Assembly (NCBI GenBank): GCA_947468785.1
Contig: CANIMS010000137.1
Coordinates: 1 to 5,106 of the forward strand
Length of the DNA: 5,106 nt
Reading direction: 5' to 3'
Origin: Betaproteobacteria bacterium
GTDB lineage: Bacteria > Pseudomonadota > Gammaproteobacteria > Burkholderiales > Burkholderiaceae
A model generated the notes under the pieces. The model ran no database searches. It saw only the letters and a program-made list of their open reading frames with translations, and was not told the origin of the DNA. Within the stretch, counting starts at the first letter, position 1; every line of letters starts with the position of its first letter. This document shows, in pieces, positions 1-5,106 of this stretch. The position numbers and the translations under genes are program-made.

Positions 1-5
1 CAACC

Positions 6-626
6 ATGATGAACTGGATGCAGACTCTGGCGCTGATAGAGTTGTCTATTACCTGTGGTGTTGTGATTGTTTGGCTCCTCCAAATGTCTCTGAGTAAGCC
101 ACTGCCAATACCAATGAGATGGATTGGGGTGTTGATCTTAGCTAATGTATTTTTCTGGCCAATTGGTTTATCTCTCGAACTTCCTTTAGTTGGCTACGTG
201 CGTGGCGTTACTGGTGATTTGAGTGTGGTATTAACACTCTTGCTATGGAGTGCCGTGATGCTTCCTAGTCGCCCCATACCGACGGGTTTTCGAGTCGCGC
301 TAATATGCATCACTCTGATGTTCTACCCTTTAGCCTTGGGGTTGGGAATGTTTGATCCCTATGTATGGGGCTATGGATCTCTCGGATTCTTGATCGGCGT
401 AGTGTTGTTTGCCTTGTTGTGCGGTGTATTTGGTTGGATCAAAGGCGTATGGATTTTTGCCATTGCCATCATCGCTTGGGCGGGGCATTTGCATGAATCG
501 ACCAATCTTTGGGATTACCTCTTAGATCCGCTGCTAGCATTATGGGCAATCATCACGTGTATTCGAATCCTTTTTATTAGACGACGCAATAAAGCCCAGT
601 CAGGCTATTTATTCAGACCGGGCTAA
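6..626 (+). CDS. Multi-pass inner-membrane protein of unknown function
   Basis: I do not recognise the family. The 206-residue product is almost entirely hydrophobic, with about seven likely membrane segments near residues 7-28, 38-58, 70-87, 96-115, 124-143, 146-160 and 172-191. It ends in a positively charged tail (IRRRNK, 191-196) that should lie in the cytoplasm by the positive-inside rule. The loop between segments 2 and 3 carries VRGVTGDLS (65-73), where Arg66, Gly70 and Asp71 are the most motif-like polar residues. A second polar patch, HLHEST (161-166), lies between segments 6 and 7. No signal peptide, catalytic motif or metal site is evident. Only five bases precede the first ATG, so the ribosome binding site cannot be seen. 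The start could be base 6, 9 or 15, or lie outside the window. It may be the last gene of an upstream operon. Coding status is well supported by the long frame and consistent topology; function is unknown. Confidence 0.8.
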   Translation: MMNWMQTLALIELSITCGVVIVWLLQMSLSKPLPIPMRWIGVLILANVFFWPIGLSLELPLVGYVRGVTGDLSVVLTLLLWSAVMLPSRPIPTGFRVALICITLMFYPLALGLGMFDPYVWGYGSLGFLIGVVLFALLCGVFGWIKGVWIFAIAIIAWAGHLHESTNLWDYLLDPLLALWAIITCIRILFIRRRNKAQSGYLFRPG

Positions 627-648
627 GTGAAGATCAAACTTACACTGT

Positions 649-654
649 TATAAA
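649..654 (+). promoter_or_regulatory. Possible -10 element for the DUF3300 gene
   Basis: TATAAA lies in the 48-base gap before the lipoprotein gene. A weak -35 candidate, GTGAAG, sits at 627-632 with a 16-base spacer. Transcription would start near base 661, giving a leader of about 14 bases that still includes the GGAG ribosome binding site at 666-669. The -10 is good but the -35 is poor, and AT-rich gaps produce such matches by chance. Confidence 0.3.
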
Positions 655-674
655 AAGAAGTTATTGGAGTGTTT

Positions 675-1808
675 ATGAAATTTGCAGTGCAATCTCAACT
701 GAATTTGGCGCGAGTCAGTATCGGTGGACTTTTTCTTTTTGGGGTAGTTGGCTGCGCTAATAATTACAGCCCTTATTCGCAATTTGCCTACCCACAGTCT
801 TATATGCAAAGCGCTTCGTATGGAGGTGCCCCGCAGACCTTATCGAATGCCCAATTAGAGTCTTTAGTATCACCTATTGCGCTCTATCCTGATTCACTGC
901 TTTCTTTAATGCTCCTTGCATCTACTTACCCTCTAGAGGTAGCAGAAGCTTATAACTGGAGAAACTCCAATGCAGGATTGCAGGGAGTAGATTTGCAAAA
1001 CGCACTCAAGGCGCAATCTTGGAATGACAGCGTTCAATCACTCATTGCATTTCCCCAGGCATTCAATATGATGGGATCTAAGCTGCAGTGGACTCAAAAT
1101 TTAGGCAATGCTTATAAGTTGCAACCCGCCGATACGATGAAGGCAGTGCAGTCTCTCAGAAAGCGTGCAGTACAAGCAGGCACCTTAAAAACATCACCAC
1201 AAATGACGGTGACAAGCGATGCGGCGTCGAATATTCTGATTGCCCCTCCCAATACTCAATTGGTTTATGTGCCTACCTACAATCCCACTACGGTATATGG
1301 TGCTTGGCCTTATCCCGATTACCCACCATATCCAGCCTATAACCCGCTATGGGGTCCTATGGCATTTGGTTTAGGGTTTGCAGTTGGAGACGCTTTTTGG
1401 GCAACACCTGCTTGGTCAAGCGGTACGATTAATGTTAATAATGCCAATAATCCATCTCGAGGCTTGATTGGCCCAAGCAATATTCAGAATCAACAAAGAC
1501 TTCTGAGCGATTGGAGAAATAATGCTACTCCCCAAGACCGACAGGATGTGAGAAACGCTACACAAAGAGCCGACAATACATTTCAAAGAGATGCAACGCC
1601 ACAAGAGCGCGCACAAGCAGATCGTCTGAATCAAGAAACCCGTAATGCCTATCAGCAAGATAGAGTAAATCAAAACGCTTATCGTGAAGCCGCTCAAGAA
1701 AATGCGTTTCGTGAGCAAGCCCGTTTTGATTCTGCTCAAGACCGTTTTGGAGGTGGGCGCTCTGGGGGCGGATTTGGCGGTGGGCATATGGGTGGGTTTA
1801 GAAGGTAA
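675..1808 (+). CDS. DUF3300-family outer-membrane lipoprotein
   Basis: The 377-residue product begins with a lipoprotein signal peptide. It has a basic N-terminus, a hydrophobic stretch (about 15-25) and a lipobox VVGC with the lipidated cysteine at 27. Ala at +2 does not signal retention in the inner membrane, so outer-membrane sorting is expected. Residues about 58-205 match my memory of DUF3300: LVSPIALYPDSLLSLMLLAS (64-83), then AQSWNDSVQSL and FPQAF (113-130), then QLVYVPTYNP (195-204). A Pro/Tyr/Trp-rich linker (209-228) and a small hydrophobic patch (229-242) follow. Residues 253-358 are rich in Gln, Asn and Arg and probably helical. The tail (359-375) is mostly glycine. ATG 675 is chosen because GGAG (666-669) sits five bases upstream; an in-frame GTG at 669 overlaps that site. 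The biochemical role of DUF3300 is not known to me. The envelope location is inferred from the signal peptide. Confidence 0.88.
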   Translation: MKFAVQSQLNLARVSIGGLFLFGVVGCANNYSPYSQFAYPQSYMQSASYGGAPQTLSNAQLESLVSPIALYPDSLLSLMLLASTYPLEVAEAYNWRNSNAGLQGVDLQNALKAQSWNDSVQSLIAFPQAFNMMGSKLQWTQNLGNAYKLQPADTMKAVQSLRKRAVQAGTLKTSPQMTVTSDAASNILIAPPNTQLVYVPTYNPTTVYGAWPYPDYPPYPAYNPLWGPMAFGLGFAVGDAFWATPAWSSGTINVNNANNPSRGLIGPSNIQNQQRLLSDWRNNATPQDRQDVRNATQRADNTFQRDATPQERAQADRLNQETRNAYQQDRVNQNAYREAAQENAFREQARFDSAQDRFGGGRSGGGFGGGHMGGFRR

Positions 1809-1827
1809 TCTAGGAAAGTATTAAGCA

Positions 1828-2196
1828 ATGAATAAATTAATCAGTCTCTTTTGTTTGGTGGGATGTCTCAGTGTGATGAATCATTCGGCAATTGCTCAAA
1901 ATGCGATGCCAGCAAATGATGCTTCAACTGCTGCTTTAGTTGAGCTTTGCAAAAATCAAAATGATCTAGATGCTCAAAATTTTTGCTTTGGTTTTGGTGA
2001 GGGCGTCTACCAAGCTTATCTAGCGAATCGCTCACCAAGTGCGAAACCTGCAGTTTGCTTTCCGCAGCAGGGCGGGTCTCGCGAACTGATTTTGCAGGAA
2101 TTCTTAAAATGGAATCGGGCTAACCCACAATTTAACCAAGAGCGCGCTGCTAAAACGTTGATACGTTTTTTTACGCAGAGCTATGCTTGTAAATGA
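1828..2196 (+). CDS. Secreted Rap1a/Tai immunity-like small protein
   Basis: The 122-residue product has an N-terminal signal sequence, probably cut after AIA (residue 23), and a mature part of about 99 residues with four cysteines (41, 53, 77, 121). The pattern is Cys41, then CFGFGEGVYQAY (53-64), then VCFP (76-79), then a helix ending in a C-terminal Cys. This is the layout of the Rap1a/Tai family, whose founding members are periplasmic immunity proteins against type VI amidase effectors and carry two disulfides. No effector or type VI gene is visible here, so a toxin-neutralising role is not supported. Many genomes carry stand-alone members of unknown role. It lies 19 bases after the DUF3300 gene with AGGAAAG at 1812-1818, suggesting one transcript. 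LVGC (10-13) looks like a lipobox but follows a very short hydrophobic stretch, so lipidation is possible but less likely. Family assignment is by pattern recall. Confidence 0.75.
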   Translation: MNKLISLFCLVGCLSVMNHSAIAQNAMPANDASTAALVELCKNQNDLDAQNFCFGFGEGVYQAYLANRSPSAKPAVCFPQQGGSRELILQEFLKWNRANPQFNQERAAKTLIRFFTQSYACK

Positions 2197-2255
2197 GATA
2201 GCGATTACACTCTCAAAAATACAGATTAGATCTACATCAATAAGGAAATTGCGTG

Positions 2256-2648
2256 ATGATATTCAACATAAAAGCCGCGGTTCTAGCTGCTGCGATGATT
2301 TCTCTACCAACGCTGGCTAATGCACAGTCTGGCGAAACTACATATAAGCAGGTTTGCGCGAGCTGTCATGGTGCTGGCGTTCTCAATGCCCCTAAATTAG
2401 GTGATAAAGCAAAGTGGGCACCCTTGATTGCAGAGGGACAAGTCACTCTTACCGCTCATGGTTATGTAGGTGTAAGAGGTATGCCAGCAAAAGGTGGCAA
2501 CCCCAATTTATCAGTAGAGGGATTTGCAGACGCCCTGGTGTACATGGTGAATAACTCAGGGGGTAAATGGACTTCTCCAAATCCGACTACTGTGGCCGCA
2601 ATCAATAAAGAAATTGAAGCTCGTAAAGCTGGCTTGAATAAGAAGTAA
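2256..2648 (+). CDS. Periplasmic monohaem cytochrome c5-type protein
   Basis: The 130-residue product has a clean signal peptide (hydrophobic 8-20, cut after ANA at residue 23) for export before haem attachment in the periplasm. CASCH (34-38) supplies the two thioether cysteines and the proximal histidine. Met76 in RGMPAKGG (74-81) is the likely distal ligand. The order Y-x(3)-CxxCH, APKLGD (46-51), W54, MPAKGG and ALVYM (93-97) is typical of the c5 group of class I cytochromes, which shuttle electrons between respiratory complexes and oxidases or reductases. Length is normal for an exported c5. A Lys-rich helix (114-130) follows the haem domain. AAGGAA (2242-2247) serves either ATG 2256 (8 bases) or an in-frame GTG at 2253 (5 bases); ATG is preferred. 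No oxidase or partner gene is adjacent. The 59-base gap upstream allows a separate promoter, but I see no strong one. Confidence 0.92.
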   Translation: MIFNIKAAVLAAAMISLPTLANAQSGETTYKQVCASCHGAGVLNAPKLGDKAKWAPLIAEGQVTLTAHGYVGVRGMPAKGGNPNLSVEGFADALVYMVNNSGGKWTSPNPTTVAAINKEIEARKAGLNKK

Positions 2649-2652
2649 GCTC

Positions 2653-3855
2653 TTAAATGACCTGATTCTTTTGTAATTCAGCGATTTCATTTTCGGATAA
2701 GCCAAGTTCTTTATAGAACGATAGATTATCCTCGCCAGTATTTGGACCTGTCTTAATGCTTGTATCCAAAATGCCTGGAACTCTTGGTACCCTGCATGGC
2801 GCTGGAATAGTGCCGAGATCGTCATCTAGTAGATCAATAATTCCTTTTCTTGCGATTACCTGTGGATCATTTAATACATCTAAGATGTCATAAACTTTTG
2901 TATAAGGGATAGCAGATTCATCAAATATTTTTGAAATCGTCGTAAACGTATTGCATGCAAACCATTGTGCGATACCCTGGTCAATCTCATTTGCATTCAG
3001 ACACCTATTGGGGTTGGTAGAGTAATTAGGGTTGTTTATCCACTCAGGCTTGTTAATGGCAGTACAAAGACGTTTAAAAATCGCATCTGATGATGCGACT
3101 ACAGTAACCCACTTCTCATCCATGGATTTATACATATTTGATGGGGTTGTGTAGCTGGCACGGTTACCTACATGGGTTCTATTAACTCCAAGTAAAGAGT
3201 GCTCAACCGCTAGTGGGTCTAGCAATCTAAAGAGAGCCTCAGTAGCAGAAAGGTCAATTTCAAATCCACCTTGAGAGGGATCTCTTCTGAGGGATGCTAT
3301 CGCAGAAGAAATACTAAAAGCGCCAAACAAACCCGCAATTAAATCTCCAATTGGAAGATTGGGGTGTTGAGGCCCACTTTCAGGTGTTCCAATGAGATTA
3401 GTAAGGCCACTCATTGCTTCAAAAATTCTGGCGAATCCAGGACGCTCTGCATATGGACCTGTTTGCCCAAATCCAGTCAATCTCAAAACAATCAAGTTTG
3501 GATTTGCAGTCAATAAAGTGTTTAGGCTAAATCCCCAGCGATCTAGCGTGCCCGTTCTAAAGTTTTCTACTAATACATCAGTTTTTTCGATGGCTTTTAA
3601 AAATAATTCTTTCCCTCTAGCTGTTCTTACATCTAGCGTGATTCCTTTTTTGCCGCGATTAACGGTTTTCCAGTAGAGAGCATGCTCAGGCGTAGTCGGT
3701 GCCAACCCCCTCAGCGCATCAGACCCATCCGGCAATTCAATTTTTGTAACCGTTGCCCCCAAATCTGCACATAGGGTGGCTGCAAATGGCGCCGCAATCA
3801 CAGTTGATAAATCTAATATATGTACATCTTGGAGCAGAGGGGGGCGATTAGTCAT
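2653..3855 (-). CDS. Family III CoA-transferase (CaiB/BaiF type)
   Basis: The 400-residue product has the standard length of family III CoA-transferases, which move CoA from a donor acyl-CoA to a free carboxylic acid through an enzyme-bound aspartyl intermediate. The N-terminal signature is clear: ILDLSTVIAAPFAATLCADLG (13-33), then KIELPDG (38-44) and an RG pair. It is followed by NRGKKGITLD (66-75), DVLVENFR (93-100), and RLTGFGQTGPY (125-135). The catalytic aspartate is Asp171 in PIGDLIAGL (168-176). The glycine loop known from formyl-CoA transferase is replaced by VVASSD (252-257), which argues against oxalate/formate use. The acid substrate is unknown. The frame runs back to a TTG at 3873, but ATG 3855 places the conserved start at the usual distance. 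Neither start has a good ribosome binding site. It is divergent from an IclR regulator that probably controls it, and its stop codon ends 4 bases from the convergent cytochrome gene. Confidence 0.93.
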   Translation of the reverse strand: MTNRPPLLQDVHILDLSTVIAAPFAATLCADLGATVTKIELPDGSDALRGLAPTTPEHALYWKTVNRGKKGITLDVRTARGKELFLKAIEKTDVLVENFRTGTLDRWGFSLNTLLTANPNLIVLRLTGFGQTGPYAERPGFARIFEAMSGLTNLIGTPESGPQHPNLPIGDLIAGLFGAFSISSAIASLRRDPSQGGFEIDLSATEALFRLLDPLAVEHSLLGVNRTHVGNRASYTTPSNMYKSMDEKWVTVVASSDAIFKRLCTAINKPEWINNPNYSTNPNRCLNANEIDQGIAQWFACNTFTTISKIFDESAIPYTKVYDILDVLNDPQVIARKGIIDLLDDDLGTIPAPCRVPRVPGILDTSIKTGPNTGEDNLSFYKELGLSENEIAELQKNQVI

Positions 3856-3891
3856 TTGAGTTTGATCTATCAAAACTGTATTGAAGCAAAA

Positions 3892-3897
3892 ATTTTA
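3892..3897 (-). promoter_or_regulatory. Possible -10 element for the CoA-transferase gene
   Basis: Read on the - strand this is TAAAAT. No good -35 lies 16-18 bases upstream, where the palindrome at 3911-3929 sits instead. That would fit an activator-dependent or operator-controlled promoter. A TTGACC on the same strand (3910-3905) is too close to pair with it. Transcription would start near 3885, only about 30 bases before the ATG. Confidence 0.3.
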
Positions 3898-3910
3898 CAA
3901 TTACGGTCAA

Positions 3911-3929
3911 TGTTTCGCACAGCGAAACA
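3911..3929. promoter_or_regulatory. Perfect palindrome, probable IclR-family operator
   Basis: The sequence TGTTTCGC, spacer ACA, GCGAAACA is a perfect 8-base inverted repeat centred on base 3920. It lies in the divergent region between the CoA-transferase and the IclR-type regulator. IclR-family proteins bind short palindromes of about this size, and several known sites share the GTTTCG/CGAAAC or GTTCG/CGAAC core, as I recall for Pca/Pob-type regulators. The site is 50 bases before the regulator's ATG and 56 bases before the transferase ATG, and it overlaps where the -35 regions of both promoters should fall. Self-control of the regulator and control of the transferase are inferred. The three-base loop and lack of a following T-run argue against a terminator. 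Confidence 0.72.
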
Positions 3930-3934
3930 CTCGG

Positions 3935-3940
3935 TAGAAT
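3935..3940 (+). promoter_or_regulatory. Possible -10 element for the iclR-type gene
   Basis: TAGAAT matches five of six bases of the sigma-70 -10 consensus and lies five bases after the palindrome. The matching -35 position (about 3911-3917) falls inside the left arm of the palindrome and does not resemble TTGACA. Binding there would block or replace RNA polymerase contacts, as expected for an autoregulated gene. The leader would be about 30 bases and includes the AGAGGA ribosome binding site (3966-3971). Confidence 0.35.
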
Positions 3941-3978
3941 AGGTTGTATATTGCGTCAGAAAAGAAGAGGATCAAAAT

Positions 3979-4785
3979 ATGTCGAATGCACCATCTTTAG
4001 CGAATGATCGTCAATTCGCCATTAACCTCAGTAGGGGCTTGGATGTCTTGCGAGCATTCACCCCGGCAGACCAGTTATTGGGTAATCGGGAGTTATGCGA
4101 CAGAACCTCTTTACCTAAGGCTACGATTTCGCGTTTAACGTACACACTTGAAAAGCTTGGGTACTTATTAAGAGTCGAACGGCTTCAAAAGTATCGATTA
4201 GGTCCAGGGGTATTGATGTTGGGGTATCCAATGTTAGCCGGAATGGATATTCGTCACCTCGCTAGATCACATATGGAAAAGTTGGCGTCTAAAACGAGGT
4301 GGACCGTGAATTTGGGTATGCTTGGTCGGTTAGAAGTAGTTTATGTTGATGCACTACGATTGGATCGAGGTAACTATCTAAAGCCTGATATAGGAAGTAG
4401 TAGGCCCCTATTAACAACATCTATTGGACGTGCTTTGTTATTTGCATCCTCTGTCGCAGATCAAAAGTCAGTTCTCAATAGGCTTAAGTTGACCAACCCG
4501 ACTCAATTTCGCAAGGATATTCAACACTTTCATCGCGACCAGGAATTTTATGAGCGTCATGGCTATTGTTTAAGTCGTGGCGATTGGGAGTCAGACGTTT
4601 ATGCTTTGGCGGTTCCACTAAGAGTTGGCAGTACTGATGATCCAGTAATTGCTTTGAACTGCACCTTAAGTGGGACAAAGTTGTCTCAAGCAGAAATTAA
4701 TAAAACTATTGTTCCGCATCTGCTTGAGGCAAAACGTAATATTGAGCGAGATGGCGGAACTAGCTATATGAAGAAGGGGAATTAA
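3979..4785 (+). CDS. IclR-family transcriptional regulator
   Basis: The 268-residue product has the family's usual length and two-domain plan. Residues about 14-76 form the winged helix-turn-helix: INLSRGLDVLRAF (15-27), then LPKATISRLTYTLEKLGYL (45-63) with the recognition helix, and a wing ending KYRLGP (71-76). Residues about 80-258 form the effector domain. It includes the TSIGRALL segment (147-154), the RHGYCLSRGDW segment (193-203), and ALAVPLRV (209-216), which are standard landmarks around the ligand pocket. Such proteins bind small acids or acyl-type metabolites and act as repressors or activators. AGAGGA (3966-3971) sits seven bases before the ATG. The gene is divergent from a CoA-transferase and directly abuts an acyl-CoA dehydrogenase gene, so it very likely controls both through the palindrome at 3911-3929. 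The ligand is not predictable from this sequence. Family assignment is firm; targets are inferred. Confidence 0.93.
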   Translation: MSNAPSLANDRQFAINLSRGLDVLRAFTPADQLLGNRELCDRTSLPKATISRLTYTLEKLGYLLRVERLQKYRLGPGVLMLGYPMLAGMDIRHLARSHMEKLASKTRWTVNLGMLGRLEVVYVDALRLDRGNYLKPDIGSSRPLLTTSIGRALLFASSVADQKSVLNRLKLTNPTQFRKDIQHFHRDQEFYERHGYCLSRGDWESDVYALAVPLRVGSTDDPVIALNCTLSGTKLSQAEINKTIVPHLLEAKRNIERDGGTSYMKKGN

Positions 4786-5106
4786 GTGATTAGTGATAGT
4801 CAGATTAATGAGAAGCGCTTAGGTGAAATACGTTCATTTGTACGTGATGTTGCTATTCCTGCCGAAGCAGAGGTAGTAGAAAAAAACTGTATTCCTGAGT
4901 CTATCGTCGATGTTATGCGAAAGAGTGGATTCTTTGGCTGGAGCATTCCCAAAGAGTATGGCGGTGCCGGCTTAAGCACAGAAGAATTAGCATTGGCTAA
5001 TATAGAAATTTCCCAGGCAGCTACTGCATTCCGCGCTCGAGCAGGGACAAACACCGGTATTGGCTCTGAAGGCATAGTTCAGGATGGAACTAAGGTACAA
5101 AAAGAA
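4786..5106 (+). CDS. Acyl-CoA dehydrogenase, N-terminal part (runs off window)
   Basis: An open frame of 107 codons starts at GTG 4786, the base after the regulator's TAA, and continues past the window end. AAGGGGA (4774-4780), inside the end of the regulator gene, is a strong ribosome binding site five bases upstream and fixes this start. The translation shows the helical N-terminal domain of flavin-dependent acyl-CoA dehydrogenases: IRSFVRDVAIPAEAEV (15-30), then the hallmark GFFGWSIPKEYGGAGLS (48-64), where the dehydrogenase family usually has G-x-P-EYGG-x-G. It continues through IEISQAATAFRA (73-84) and GTNTGIGSEGI (87-97) to QKE at the edge. These enzymes oxidise an acyl-CoA to the 2,3-enoyl-CoA using FAD and pass electrons to electron transfer flavoprotein. 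The catalytic base and most FAD contacts lie beyond the window, so the substrate class cannot be judged. The abutting arrangement implies translational coupling with the regulator. Confidence 0.88.
   Translation, partial: MISDSQINEKRLGEIRSFVRDVAIPAEAEVVEKNCIPESIVDVMRKSGFFGWSIPKEYGGAGLSTEELALANIEISQAATAFRARAGTNTGIGSEGIVQDGTKVQKE

Noticed and set aside
593..624. Inverted repeat AGCCCAGTC / GACCGGGCT with a 14-base loop at the end of the first gene
   Set aside because: The stem has nine positions with one mismatch and lies within coding sequence up to the stop codon. No T-run follows on the + strand, and no T-run follows it when read on the - strand, so it does not qualify as an intrinsic terminator.
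1416..1787. Open frame on the - strand inside the DUF3300 gene
   Set aside because: It is antisense to the low-complexity tail, has no ribosome binding site of note, and its translation matches no family I know. The + strand reading has a signal peptide and a recognised domain.
2205..2232. Possible promoter TTACAC with TAGATC, 16-base spacer, before the cytochrome gene
   Set aside because: The -10 matches only three of six bases and the region is AT-rich. It is too weak to annotate, though a separate promoter is possible.
1828..2648. A toxin-immunity system involving the Rap1a-like protein
   Set aside because: No amidase, type VI secretion component, or other effector is encoded in the window, so a functional toxin-immunity pair is not supported.
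2556..2825. Open frame on the - strand spanning the cytochrome and CoA-transferase ends
   Set aside because: It overlaps two well-supported genes in the wrong frame and shows no domain or signal.
3392..3676. Open frame on the + strand inside the CoA-transferase gene
   Set aside because: It is antisense to a highly conserved enzyme region and its translation has no recognisable features.
4484..4678. Open frame on the - strand inside the IclR-type gene
   Set aside because: It is short and antisense to the effector domain of a clear regulator.
4800..5075. Open frame on the - strand at the right edge
   Set aside because: The opposite strand encodes a recognisable acyl-CoA dehydrogenase N-terminus with a strong ribosome binding site, so this is a shadow.

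Overview
The window looks like chromosomal DNA from a freshwater, low-GC betaproteobacterium of the Burkholderiales, with Polynucleobacter or a close relative as my best guess. This rests on the moderate GC content judged by eye, the dense gene packing, and the mix of families (DUF3300 lipoprotein, Rap1a/Tai-like secreted protein, cytochrome c5, CaiB-type CoA-transferase with an IclR regulator). The assignment is inference, not a database result. I see no mobile element, CRISPR array, tRNA, rRNA or integration scar, and no gene-free stretch longer than about 125 bases.

Left half (about 1-2650, all on the + strand): an envelope and periplasm block. It starts with an unrecognised multi-pass inner-membrane protein (6-626). 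A DUF3300-family outer-membrane lipoprotein follows (675-1808), with a Gln/Asn/Arg-rich segment and a glycine-rich tail. A small secreted four-cysteine protein of the Rap1a/Tai immunity-like fold comes 19 nt later (1828-2196). A monohaem class I cytochrome of the c5 type (2256-2648) ends the block. Each has its own ribosome binding site where the upstream sequence is visible. The lipoprotein and the Rap1a-like gene probably share a transcript, and the cytochrome may be independent.

Right half (2653-5106): a CoA-ester metabolism locus. A family III (CaiB/BaiF) CoA-transferase on the - strand ends 4 bases from the end of the cytochrome gene. Divergent from it are an IclR-family regulator (3979-4785) and, starting on the very next base after its stop codon, the N-terminal part of an acyl-CoA dehydrogenase (4786 to the window end, incomplete). 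The divergent intergenic region carries a perfect 8-3-8 palindrome (3911-3929) shaped like an IclR-family operator, with plausible -10 elements on both sides.

The simplest reading of the right half is a small catabolic module. The regulator senses a carboxylic acid or its CoA ester, the transferase puts CoA on the acid, and the dehydrogenase oxidises the acyl-CoA. The substrate cannot be read from this sequence. The most checkable items are the palindrome, the unusual start region of the transferase, and the orphan Rap1a-like protein beside the DUF3300 lipoprotein. I found no convincing evidence of a wholly new kind of system.
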